Positions 43,791-52,479 of a stretch of 64,000 nucleotides of DNA are shown one piece after another (position 1 is the stretch's first letter; each line of letters begins with the position of its first letter). The notes below the pieces were generated by a model that did not search any database, was not told where the DNA came from, and saw nothing but the letters and a program-made list of their open reading frames with translations. The stretch is from contig LNDS01000037.1 in NCBI GenBank assembly GCA_001464835.1, positions 40,838 through 104,837 on the forward strand, given 5' to 3'. The DNA is from Rhizobiales bacterium Ga0077525 (lineage in GTDB: Bacteria > Pseudomonadota > Alphaproteobacteria > Rhizobiales > Xanthobacteraceae). The translations under genes and the position numbers were made by a program.

Positions 43791-44834
43791 TCAGGCCGCG
43801 GCCGATTTCTTGGCGGCGGTCGGGACTTCCGAGATGGTCTTGAGGATCTGCGACGCGATGGCGTAGGGGTCCCCTTGCGAGTTCGGGCGGCGATCTTCCA
43901 GGTAGCCCTTGTAGGCATCGCCCTTGACGAAGGAGTGCGGCACGCGGATCGAGGCGCCACGATCGGCGACGCCGTAGCTGAATTTGTTCCACGGCGCGGT
44001 CTCGTGCTTGCCGGTCAGGCGCTTGTCGTTGTCCGGACCGTACACGTCGATGTGCTCTTTCCAGTTCTTCTCGAACGCCTTCATCAGGGATTCGAAATAG
44101 GCCTTGCCGCCGACCGTGCGCATGTACTCGGTCGAGAAGTTGGCGTGCATGCCCGAGCCGTTCCAGTCGGTGTCGCCGAGCGGCTTGCAGTGCCATTCGA
44201 TGTCGATGCCGTAGGTCTCGGTCAGCCGCAGCAGCAGGTAGCGGGCGATCCACATTTCGTCAGCGGCTTTCTTGGAGCCCTTGCCGAAGATCTGGAATTC
44301 CCACTGGCCCTTCGCCACTTCGGCGTTGATGCCTTCGTGGTTGATGCCGGCGGCGAGGCAGAGGTCGAGATGCTTCTCGACGATCTCGCGCGCGACCGAG
44401 CCGACATTCTTGAAGCCGACGCCGGTGTAATACGGGCCCTGCGGCGCCGGGTAGCCAGATTCCGGGAAGCCGAGCGGACGGCCGTCCTTGTAGAAGAAGT
44501 ATTCCTGCTCGAAGCCGAACCAGGCGCCGGCATCGTCGAGGATGGTGGCGCGGGTGTTGGTGGCGTGCGGGGTGACGCCATCCGGCATCATGACTTCGCA
44601 CATGACCAGCGCGCCGTTGGTGCGCGCGCCGTCGGGATAGACCGCGACCGGCTTGAGCACGCAATCGGACGAGTGGCCTTCGGCCTGCATGGTCGAGCTT
44701 CCGTCGAAGCCCCACAGCGGCAGTTGCTCGAGGGTCGGGAACTTGTCGAATTCCTTGATCTGAGTCTTGCCCCGCAAATTCGGGACCGGCTTGTAGCCGT
44801 CGAGCCAAATGTACTCGAGTTTGTACTTTGTCAT
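43791..44834 (-). CDS. glnII: Glutamine synthetase type II
   Basis: GSII is the eukaryote-like octameric glutamine synthetase found in rhizobia beside the adenylylated GSI; it makes glutamine from glutamate and ammonium with ATP. The 347-residue protein begins KYKLEYIWLDGYKPVPNLRGKTQ and contains LPLWGFDGSST, AGINHEGINAEVAKGQWEFQI and NGSGMHANFST, the metal and substrate sites. It has no adenylylation loop. A sigma-54 box upstream and the divergent gstI gene indicate nitrogen control of both transcription and translation. Confidence 0.96.
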   Translation of the reverse strand: MTKYKLEYIWLDGYKPVPNLRGKTQIKEFDKFPTLEQLPLWGFDGSSTMQAEGHSSDCVLKPVAVYPDGARTNGALVMCEVMMPDGVTPHATNTRATILDDAGAWFGFEQEYFFYKDGRPLGFPESGYPAPQGPYYTGVGFKNVGSVAREIVEKHLDLCLAAGINHEGINAEVAKGQWEFQIFGKGSKKAADEMWIARYLLLRLTETYGIDIEWHCKPLGDTDWNGSGMHANFSTEYMRTVGGKAYFESLMKAFEKNWKEHIDVYGPDNDKRLTGKHETAPWNKFSYGVADRGASIRVPHSFVKGDAYKGYLEDRRPNSQGDPYAIASQILKTISEVPTAAKKSAAA

Positions 44835-45310
44835 TGAGGATCTCTCATGCTGATGACGAGTCGTGTAGGGAAGCCCGTGCCTTGTTCAGCCGCCAAAGGC
44901 ACTCCCGGCCGTTAACGACTACCTCCTCCTAAGCAATCAATATGCCAAGCCTGGCTGCGCTTGGGGCACCGAGGGTGCGTAGCGCAACTGGCTGGCGAAT
45001 GGCAGCGCCCGCGCGTTGTGCAGTGCGGATTTTACAAGCAAAAACGCCTCTCGTTCTGCATCGCAAGGCTATGCGCTACGGCGTTGCTGCATGGCATCGG
45101 CAAAACCTGAGGGCGATCAGGGCGATGCTTTTCGCGATGCAGCCTGAAAACTGCCCAATACGTAGGCAACGTGCTGATTTAATTGGCGGTTTCTGCAGCG
45201 TGGGCCTTCAGAATCTGGTACCGAACGTTATGTGTTCCACAACGTTATCCCGCTAACAAAGAGATGTTCTGTCGGACGCGCTGTTAGGCGCTGATCTGAG
45301 GAGAAACGAA
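44835..45310. other. 476-bp divergent regulatory region between glnII and gstI
   Basis: No gene is seen. It holds the sigma-54 box for glnII (44932-44947), a short inverted repeat GCACC-GAG-GGTGC at 44966-44978, and the direct repeat AACGTTAT at 45224-45231 and 45241-45248 close to gstI. The length leaves room for distant NtrC sites and an IHF-bent loop. Confidence 0.7.
44932..44947 (-). promoter_or_regulatory. Sigma-54 (-24/-12) promoter of glnII
   Basis: The minus strand reads TTGGCATATTGATTGCTT: GG and GC exactly ten bases apart within TGGCA-N6-TTGCT, close to the consensus TGGCACG-N4-TTGC. The transcript should start near 44921, giving a leader of about 87 bases. Rhizobial glnII genes are established NtrC/sigma-54 targets. 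Confidence 0.75.
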
Positions 45311-45493
45311 ATGACCGCCAATCAAGGACGTGAGTCGGCTCAGATTTTCCAATTTCCGGCCGGGGGCCGCGCCGGGCTTAAGTGTAATCTGCCGGACGTC
45401 GCGGCCGCGCCGCGCATGGCCAACATCGCCGTTGGTGGCAGCTGGTATCACGAAGAAGCCATTCGCGAAGATAAGCCGAACCGGACGAACTAA
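45311..45493 (+). CDS. gstI: GstI-like glnII translational inhibitor (DUF2735)
   Basis: This 60-residue protein starts MTANQGRESAQIFQFPAGGR, the DUF2735 opening. In Rhizobium leguminosarum, gstI is a small gene divergent from glnII whose product lowers glnII translation, and the position and size here agree. GAGGAGA precedes the ATG at ideal spacing, and a terminator follows, so it is a separate unit. The rest of the protein (WYHEEAIREDKPNRTN) has no known fold. The role is inferred from family and position. Confidence 0.85.
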   Translation: MTANQGRESAQIFQFPAGGRAGLKCNLPDVAAAPRMANIAVGGSWYHEEAIREDKPNRTN

Positions 45494-45544
45494 GCCCGCC
45501 ACGGTTGTGGCCGACAGTGCGCTTGTTACGCGCACGAAAGCGAG

Positions 45545-45568
45545 TGGCGCCGAGAGGCGCCATTTTTT
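45545..45568 (+). terminator. Intrinsic terminator after gstI
   Basis: TGGCGCC-GAGA-GGCGCCA followed by six Ts. It faces the end of the convergent glsA gene. Confidence 0.85.
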
Positions 45569-45578
45569 ATGGGTGCTG

Positions 45579-46508
45579 TCACGCGCCGAAGATTGACCAG
45601 TCCATGCGCCGGCTCAACGCCTCGAGCGCGACACGGCCGAGATGCGAATTGCCGGCGGCGTCGAGGCCCGGCGACCAGACCGCGATCGACGCCTTGCCCG
45701 GCGCAACGGCGAGAATGCCGCCGCCGACGCCGCTCTTGCCCGGCAGGCCGACGCGGTAGGCGAATTCCCCCGACCCGTCGTAATGGCCGCAGGTCAGCAT
45801 CACCGCGTTGATGCGCCGCGCGCGCTCCGGCTGAATGACCTGCAGGCCGGTCGATGGATTGCGTCCCGACTGCGCCAGAAAGCGCCCGGCCATGGCCAGT
45901 TGCTGGCACGACATGGCGATGGCGCACTGGTGGAAATAAACGCCGAGCGTCAGGTCGACCGGATTTTCCAGCACGCCGAACGACTTCATGTAGTTGGCGA
46001 GCGCGGCGTTACGAAAGCCGGTGCGCTGTTCGGACGCCGCCACCGTTTCGTCGATGCTGATGTCGGCGTCGTCGGCGAGAAAGCGCATGAAGGACAGGAT
46101 TTCGCCAAGCGCTTCGCGCGGCTGGTGGCCGGACAAGATCAAATCGGTGACGGCAATGGCGCCGGCGTTGATGAAGGGATTGCGCGGGATGCCTTGCTCG
46201 CGCTCGAGCTGGACGATCGAGTTGAACGGCGAGCCGGACGGTTCGCGGCCGACGCGCCGCCACAGCCGGTCGCCATAACGGCCAAGAGCGAGCGTCAGCG
46301 TAAAGACCTTGGAGATGCTCTGGATCGAAAACGGCATGGCGGCGTCGCCGCCGGTTGCCACCGTGCCGTCGGCGGCGACGACGGCGATGCCGAAATGCTT
46401 CGGGTCGACGCGCGCCAGTTCGGGAATGTAATGCGCGACCGTGCCGCGGTCCCGGCGTTGTCGCATCTCGTCAGCTATCTCGGCGACGACAAGGTTCAGG
46501 TCGGGCAC
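45579..46508 (-). CDS. glsA: Glutaminase
   Basis: Glutaminase hydrolyses glutamine to glutamate and ammonium. The 309-residue beta-lactamase-like protein has the Ser-x-x-Lys motif in [27 protein letters not shown] and a C-terminal [26 protein letters not shown]. It starts with GTG. Its place next to glnII, gstI, glnA and glnB suggests a part in balancing glutamine and glutamate. Confidence 0.93.
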   Translation of the reverse strand: MPDLNLVVAEIADEMRQRRDRGTVAHYIPELARVDPKHFGIAVVAADGTVATGGDAAMPFSIQSISKVFTLTLALGRYGDRLWRRVGREPSGSPFNSIVQLEREQGIPRNPFINAGAIAVTDLILSGHQPREALGEILSFMRFLADDADISIDETVAASEQRTGFRNAALANYMKSFGVLENPVDLTLGVYFHQCAIAMSCQQLAMAGRFLAQSGRNPSTGLQVIQPERARRINAVMLTCGHYDGSGEFAYRVGLPGKSGVGGGILAVAPGKASIAVWSPGLDAAGNSHLGRVALEALSRRMDWSIFGA

Positions 46509-46671
46509 TTCGTCAACTCGCTTGTTGTCCTTCCGCCCGGTTGCTCATTTCTGAACGATTGGGCGGCGATTACAAGCGGCGATGTTAGATCGAACGGCGA
46601 CACTGCGCGCAAGAGGCGTCCTTGCGGACGCCCCTTGGTATTTGCCGGCATGGCGGTCGGCGACGTTGACG

Positions 46672-48657
46672 TCAGGTTGCGATCTTGCCGCCGCCGTTGC
46701 GTGTGACGACGACAATCGAGGGACGCGGCGGCATGCCCGGCTGGAAATCGGGCCAGCGCGTCGATGGGTCGTCGAAGGTCGAGGCACGGCCGAAAGCCGG
46801 CCACTGCGGCCCGTCATCGCCCGGGTGCTGGATGGCAACGAACAAGGTTTCCAGATCGGGCGTAAATTCCGGCCCGCACAGCTCGGCGCCGGCCGGGCAG
46901 CGGAAGAACAGTTTCGAGGTGGCGCGGGCTTCGCCCTCGGTCTCGAGCGCCCACAGGCCATCGGTGCGGCCGGTGGCCTTGCCGGAGTTGCCGTCGGTGG
47001 CAATCCAGAGGCGGCCCGCCGCGTCAATCGCGCAATTGTCCGGGCTGCCGAACCAGCCATCCTTGGTGGTGGCGGATGAGAACGTGGCGCCGACGTCGGC
47101 AACGGCGGGATCGCCGCATTTAACCAAAATTTCCCAAGTGAACTTGGTCTCGGCATGGTCGCCGCCGGCCAATAGCATTTCGATAATATGGCCGAACTTG
47201 TTGTCGGCGCGCGGATTGGCGGCGTCGACCTGATCGGCCTTGCGCGCGGTGTTGTTGGTGAGAATGACGTAGACCTTCTGGGTCGTCGGGTTGACTTCGA
47301 CGTCCTCGGGCCGGTCCATCTTGGTGGCGCCGAGCAGATCGGAAGCGCGGCGCACCTCGATCAAAACGTCAGCCTGGTCCTTGAAGCCGTTGGCGGCCGT
47401 GAGCGGCCCCTGGCCGAAGGTGAGCGGCAGCCATTCGCCGCTGCCGTCGGCATTGTACTTTGCGACATACAGCGTGCCGGCGTCGAGCAGGTCACGGTTG
47501 GCGGCGCGATTGGCGGGATCGACTTTGCCGGCGGTGACGAACTTGTAGACATAGTCGAAGCGCTCGTCGTCGCCTTGATAGACGACATAGCGGCCGTCTT
47601 TGTTGAGGATGCCGGCGGCGCCTTCATGCTTGAAGCGGCCCATGGCGGTGCGCTTCTTCGGCGTCGAGGCCGGATCGAACGGATCGATCTCGACCACCCA
47701 GCCGAAACGGTTGGCCTCGTTCGGCTCCTTTGCGATGTCGAAGCGATCCTCGAATTTGCCCCACGCATACCAGTTGCCGGGCACGCCATAGCGTTTGAAA
47801 GCCGCGGCCTGCGGATCGGCATCGCCGAGCTTGCCCCAGAAGTAGCCGTTGAAGTTTTCTTCGCAGGAAAGCCAGGTCCCCCACGGCGTCAGCCCGCCGG
47901 CGCAGTTGTTGAGCATGCCCAGCACGCGCCGGCCGCCCGGATCGGCCTTGGTCTTGAGACGGTCGCTGCCGGCCGCCGGGCCGGTCATCTCCATGACGGT
48001 GTCGGCGTCGATGCGCCGGGCATATTTGGAATCCGCGACCACACGCCATTGCCCGCCCTCGCGCTTGACCTCGATCACCGCGCCGCCATGCGCGGCTTTC
48101 TCGATATCGACGAGTTCTTTTGTCATCTTGCCGAACGCCGCGGCTTTCGAATCCTGCTCGCCAATGCCGGCGAACATCAGTTCTTCGTTGGTATATTCGT
48201 GATTGACGACGAGGAGGCCGTGCTGCGACGGATTGGCCGCGCCCGGCAGCGGCAGATAGCCGAGGTAATCGTTGTTGTAGCCGAACTGCGCCTTCTGCGC
48301 GGCCGCGCTCTGCTGCGCGGGATTGAAGGCCGGCGCGCCGGGCAGCACCGGATCGCCCCAGCGCAGCAAAATATCGGCGTTGTAACCTTCGGCGACGTGG
48401 TGACGCTCGTCGACGCCGGCGGCGACTTCCTTGAAGGAGAATCCGGTGCCGGCCGCGCGCGCCGTCTGCGTTGCGGCGAGTGCCAGCGGGCTGACGGTCG
48501 CGGCAATTGCGGCGACGCCGAGCGCGCCTTTCAGGATATCGCGGCGGTGGTAGCGGGCCGCGATGATGTCGCCGATGCTGGCATTGGCGCTCGGGTTACT
48601 GCCAATGTTCTCCGCCTCTTCGCAAGCCTGGGCGCGCGTCTGCATGGTGTCGCTCAT
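46672..48657 (-). CDS. PhoX-family protein (DUF839), Tat-exported
   Basis: PhoX-type proteins are Ca/Fe-dependent periplasmic phosphatases, although many DUF839 members are uncharacterised. The 661-residue precursor has a twin-arginine signal (RR at residues 38-39 in YHRRDILKGALG) and family segments such as NDYLGYLPLPG, VVNHEYTNEELMF, NNCAGGLTPWGTWLSCEENFNGYFWG and the C-terminal FVAIQHPGDDG. The ATG at 48657 gives the Tat signal a normal N-terminal region. It is separated from glnA by a terminator and from glsA by 163 bp. Confidence 0.85.
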   Translation of the reverse strand: MSDTMQTRAQACEEAENIGSNPSANASIGDIIAARYHRRDILKGALGVAAIAATVSPLALAATQTARAAGTGFSFKEVAAGVDERHHVAEGYNADILLRWGDPVLPGAPAFNPAQQSAAAQKAQFGYNNDYLGYLPLPGAANPSQHGLLVVNHEYTNEELMFAGIGEQDSKAAAFGKMTKELVDIEKAAHGGAVIEVKREGGQWRVVADSKYARRIDADTVMEMTGPAAGSDRLKTKADPGGRRVLGMLNNCAGGLTPWGTWLSCEENFNGYFWGKLGDADPQAAAFKRYGVPGNWYAWGKFEDRFDIAKEPNEANRFGWVVEIDPFDPASTPKKRTAMGRFKHEGAAGILNKDGRYVVYQGDDERFDYVYKFVTAGKVDPANRAANRDLLDAGTLYVAKYNADGSGEWLPLTFGQGPLTAANGFKDQADVLIEVRRASDLLGATKMDRPEDVEVNPTTQKVYVILTNNTARKADQVDAANPRADNKFGHIIEMLLAGGDHAETKFTWEILVKCGDPAVADVGATFSSATTKDGWFGSPDNCAIDAAGRLWIATDGNSGKATGRTDGLWALETEGEARATSKLFFRCPAGAELCGPEFTPDLETLFVAIQHPGDDGPQWPAFGRASTFDDPSTRWPDFQPGMPPRPSIVVVTRNGGGKIAT

Positions 48658-48749
48658 CGCCGTCTCCTGGATCGTCCGTGTGTTCGGATTGTTGCGAACC
48701 AGTCTAATGAGCGGAAATGACCGGTCCGTGACAGCGGCCAGTCGCCGGC

Positions 48750-48779
48750 AAAAAAAAGGGCGCCCGGTACCGGGCGCCC
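48750..48779 (-). terminator. Intrinsic terminator after glnA
   Basis: On the minus strand a ten-base-pair GGGCGCCCGG/CCGGGCGCCC stem is followed by seven or more Ts (A-run at 48750-48757). It ends the glnB-glnA operon before the PhoX gene. Confidence 0.88.
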
Positions 48780-48815
48780 TGATCACGGCATCGATTATTG
48801 ATCGACGAAGAAGCT

Positions 48816-50225
48816 CTAAGCCGAATAATACATCTCGTATTCGACCGGATGCGGCGTGTGCTCGAAGCGGATGACTTCGGTCATCTTCAGCTCGATATAG
48901 CTGTCGATGAAGTCGTCGTCGAACACGCCGCCGGCGGTGAGGAAGCCGCGATCCTTGTCGAGGTTCTCGAGCGCTTCGCGCAACGAACCACAGACAGTCG
49001 GGATCTGCTTCAATTCGGCCTTGGGCAGGTCATAGAGATCCTTGTCCATCGGCTCGCCCGGGTGGAGCTTGTTCTTGATGCCGTCGAGACCGGCCTGCAG
49101 CAACGCCGCGAAAGCGAGATACGGATTGGCCAGCGGATCGGGGAAACGGACCTCGACGCGCTTGGCCTTCGGGCTCTCGGTGTAGGGAATGCGGCACGAG
49201 GCCGAACGGTTGCGCGCCGAGTAGGCGAGCAACACTGGCGCCTCATAGCCCGGCACCAGACGCTTGTAGGAATTGGTGGTCGGGTTGGTGAAGGCATTGA
49301 CCGCCTTGGCGTGCTTGATGACACCGGCGATGTAGGAGAGGCACATGTCCGAGAGACCGGCGTATTTGTCGCCGGCGAACATCGGCTTGCCGTCCTTCCA
49401 GATCGACTGGTGGCAGTGCATGCCCGAACCGTTGTCGCCATAGATCGGCTTCGGCATGAAGGTCGCGGTCTTGCCGTAGATCTGCGCGACTTGCTGGATG
49501 CAGTATTTGTAGACCTGCATCATGTCGGCCATCTGCGTCATCGGCGAGAACTTGAGGCCGAGTTCGTGCTGGGCGGACGCCACTTCGTGGTGGTGCTTCT
49601 CGACCTTGGCGCCCATGCGCGCCATGGCGCCGAGCATTTCCGAGCGCATGTCCTGCGCACTGTCCTGCGGCGGCACCGGGAAGTAGCCCTTCTTGACGCC
49701 GATGCGGTGGCCGAGATTGCCGCCTTCGTAGTCGGTGTCGGAGTTGGTCGGCAGTTCGAGCGAGTCGACCTTGAAGCCGGTGTTGTACATGTCAGCTTTA
49801 TACTTGACGTCGTCGAACACGAAGAACTCGGCTTCCGGCCCGAAATAGATGGTGTCGCCGAGGCCCATCGACTTCACCAGCGCTTCGGCCTTCTTGCACA
49901 TGCCGCGCGGGTCGCGGTTGTAGGATTCGCCGGTGGTCGGTTCCAACACGTCGCAGACCAGGACGAGGGTGGTTTCGGCGAAGAACGGGTCGATGCAGGC
50001 CGAGGCCGGGTCGGGCATCAGGCACATGTCGGATTCATTGATCGCCTTCCAGCCGGCGATCGACGAGCCGTCGAACATCTGGCCTTCCGAGAAGGTGTCT
50101 TCCTCGATCATGCTGACGTCGAAAGTGACGTGCTGCCACTTGCCGCGCGGATCGGTGAAGCGGAAGTCGACGTATTTCACGTCGCTGTCCTTGATCATCT
50201 TCATGACATTCTTGGCTGTCGTCAT
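48816..50225 (-). CDS. glnA: Glutamine synthetase type I
   Basis: This is the dodecameric GSI. At 469 residues it has the usual length and begins [36 protein letters not shown]. Active-site motifs are [27 protein letters not shown] and [11 protein letters not shown]. The adenylylation tyrosine is Tyr398 in KDLYDLP, so activity should be controlled by GlnE and PII. It lies 54 bp after glnB in the same operon. Confidence 0.97.
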   Translation of the reverse strand: MTTAKNVMKMIKDSDVKYVDFRFTDPRGKWQHVTFDVSMIEEDTFSEGQMFDGSSIAGWKAINESDMCLMPDPASACIDPFFAETTLVLVCDVLEPTTGESYNRDPRGMCKKAEALVKSMGLGDTIYFGPEAEFFVFDDVKYKADMYNTGFKVDSLELPTNSDTDYEGGNLGHRIGVKKGYFPVPPQDSAQDMRSEMLGAMARMGAKVEKHHHEVASAQHELGLKFSPMTQMADMMQVYKYCIQQVAQIYGKTATFMPKPIYGDNGSGMHCHQSIWKDGKPMFAGDKYAGLSDMCLSYIAGVIKHAKAVNAFTNPTTNSYKRLVPGYEAPVLLAYSARNRSASCRIPYTESPKAKRVEVRFPDPLANPYLAFAALLQAGLDGIKNKLHPGEPMDKDLYDLPKAELKQIPTVCGSLREALENLDKDRGFLTAGGVFDDDFIDSYIELKMTEVIRFEHTPHPVEYEMYYSA

Positions 50226-50279
50226 GGGTAGCGTTTCCCCTTACTGGCTGGTTATCCAGCCGGGACATTTGGCCAAGCG

Positions 50280-50618
<339 letters not shown>

Positions 50619-50690
50619 TTACGAAATCTCTCTCCCATACCGACTTGAGGGTCGTCGCAAAGGTAAAAGGTGCTGTCGTCGCCATCGGTT

Positions 50691-50706
50691 AGCAGGTCTT
50701 GTGCCA
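50691..50706 (-). promoter_or_regulatory. Sigma-54 (-24/-12) promoter of glnB-glnA
   Basis: The minus strand reads TTGGCACAAGACCTGCTAA with GG and GC ten bases apart, very close to TGGCACG-N4-TTGC. The transcript should start near 50680, about 60 bases before the glnB ATG. A second, constitutive promoter is likely in this gap but was not identified. Confidence 0.75.
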
Positions 50707-50876
50707 AGCCCCGGCGGTTTGAAAAAGCACGCTACAGCAGATGCTTACACGGGCACCCCGCACCCCATACCATAACTGCCTAAATGTCAGCGCCTTGAAA
50801 CTAAGCACGATGCCTAACATTTAAACATGACCAATTATATTGTTGCGGCGCAGCGAGTTGCAACGAATTGTCGCGC

Positions 50877-52421
50877 ATGATCGCGGCCGATAGTGTCGAG
50901 GCCATGACCGACATTGGCATTGAGCTGCTGACGACGGATGAGATGGCCGAGGCCGACCGCCTGACGATCGCCGGCGGCGTGCCGGGCATCGTCTTGATGG
51001 AAGCAGCCGGGATCGCGGTGGCCGATGCGGCGAGCGCGATTGCGGGCAGACGCGTTGTCGTGGTGGCGGGGCCGGGCAACAATGGCGGCGATGGTTTCGT
51101 CGCGGCAAGGCATCTGGCCGAGCGCGGCTACACGGTGCGGGTCAGCTTCGTTGGCGAAAGGTCGATGCTGAAGGGCGATGCGGCGGCGGCAAGCGCGCGC
51201 TGGAGCGGGCCGGTGGACGCGGCCGCACCCGAACAAATCAAGGACTGCGACATCATCGTCGATGCGCTTTTCGGCGCAGGGCTCGACCGCGACGTGACCG
51301 GGATTGCGCGGGCGATGATCGAGGCAATCAACGCTTCAGGCGTGCCGGTGATCGCGGTCGATCTGCCGAGCGGTAGCAACGGCAGCAACGGCGCGGTGAT
51401 GGGTGCCGCGGTGAAGGCGAGCCATACGGTGACCTTCTTCCGCCGCAAGCCCGGTCATCTGCTGCTGCCGGGCCGGTCTCATTGCGGCGTGCTGACGGTG
51501 GCCGATATCGGGATTCCGGCCAAAGTGCTCGACGCGATCAAGCCGACGACCTTCGCCAACGGACCGGCTTTGTGGGGCGCGCGGTTTCCTGTGCCGCAGG
51601 TGGATGGGCACAAATATGTCCGCGGCCATGCCGTGGTCGTCTCCGGCGGCCTGACGACCACCGGGGCGGCGCGGCTGGCGGCGCGCGGCGCCTTGCGGGC
51701 GGGGGCGGGTCTGGTGACCATCGCCAGCCCGACCGAGGCGCTGGCGGTCAATGCGGCGACGAGCCTTTCGGTGATGGTGCGGCCGGTCGACGGCGCGGCG
51801 GCGCTGGCCGACGTCCTGAGGGACCGGCGGCGCAATGCGGTGCTGTTGGGGCCAGGTGGTGGGGTCGGAGAGAGTATGCGGCAGTTGGTGCTCGCCGCGC
51901 TCGCCAGCGAGGCGGCGGTGGTGCTGGACGCCGACGCGCTGACCAGCTTTGCCGAGGCCCCGGCGGCGCTGTTTGAAGCGATCAAAAAACGGGCTGGCGG
52001 GGGCGTGGTTCTGACGCCACATAACGGCGAGTATTATAGACTATTCAAAACAATAGGTGTCAATATTCAAGCTAACGCAAAACTTGAAAGGACCTGTTTA
52101 GCGGCGCACGAAAGCGGCGCCGTCGTGCTGCTCAAAGGCGCCGATACGGTGGTGGCGGCCCCGGACGGCCGCGCCTCGATTGCCGATAACGCCCCGCCTT
52201 ATCTTGCGACCGCAGGATCTGGGGACGTTTTGGCCGGGATGATCGCCGGCCTTCTCGCGCAAGGAATGCCGCCATTCGAGGCCGCCAGCGCGGCCGTCTG
52301 GTTGCATGGCGAGGCGGGCTCGACGTTCGGGCCCGGCTTGATCGCCGAGGACCTGCCGGAAGCCCTCCCGGGGGTCTATCGGGGACTGTTTACTGCGCTG
52401 GAGCCGGCAAGAGACCGATAG
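50877..52421 (+). CDS. nnrD: Bifunctional NAD(P)H-hydrate repair enzyme (epimerase/dehydratase)
   Basis: This protein repairs hydrated NAD(P)H. The N-terminal YjeF epimerase domain has VVVVAGPGNNGGDGFVAARHLAERGY and VPVIAVDLPSGSNG; the C-terminal YjeF-C domain has ALRAGAGLVTIASP, LGPGGGVGES and PYLATAGSGDVLAGMIAGLLAQG. The start is uncertain: ATG 50877 is given (514 residues), but ATG 50904 and a TTG at 50868 are possible and none has a convincing ribosome binding site. A stretch near codons 382-408 is sharply A+T-rich. Confidence 0.9.
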   Translation: MIAADSVEAMTDIGIELLTTDEMAEADRLTIAGGVPGIVLMEAAGIAVADAASAIAGRRVVVVAGPGNNGGDGFVAARHLAERGYTVRVSFVGERSMLKGDAAAASARWSGPVDAAAPEQIKDCDIIVDALFGAGLDRDVTGIARAMIEAINASGVPVIAVDLPSGSNGSNGAVMGAAVKASHTVTFFRRKPGHLLLPGRSHCGVLTVADIGIPAKVLDAIKPTTFANGPALWGARFPVPQVDGHKYVRGHAVVVSGGLTTTGAARLAARGALRAGAGLVTIASPTEALAVNAATSLSVMVRPVDGAAALADVLRDRRRNAVLLGPGGGVGESMRQLVLAALASEAAVVLDADALTSFAEAPAALFEAIKKRAGGGVVLTPHNGEYYRLFKTIGVNIQANAKLERTCLAAHESGAVVLLKGADTVVAAPDGRASIADNAPPYLATAGSGDVLAGMIAGLLAQGMPPFEAASAAVWLHGEAGSTFGPGLIAEDLPEALPGVYRGLFTALEPARDR

Positions 52422-52479
52422 CTTCAAGATCCCGGATCGCGCTTTGGCTGTCCGGCGATGACCTTCGCGCCGAAGACGC

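Noticed and set aside
44966..44978. GCACC-GAG-GGTGC as an NtrC site for glnII
   Set aside because: The half-site spacing differs from the usual TGCAC-N7-GTGCA, and it lies only about 20 bp from the -24 box, too close for a typical enhancer.
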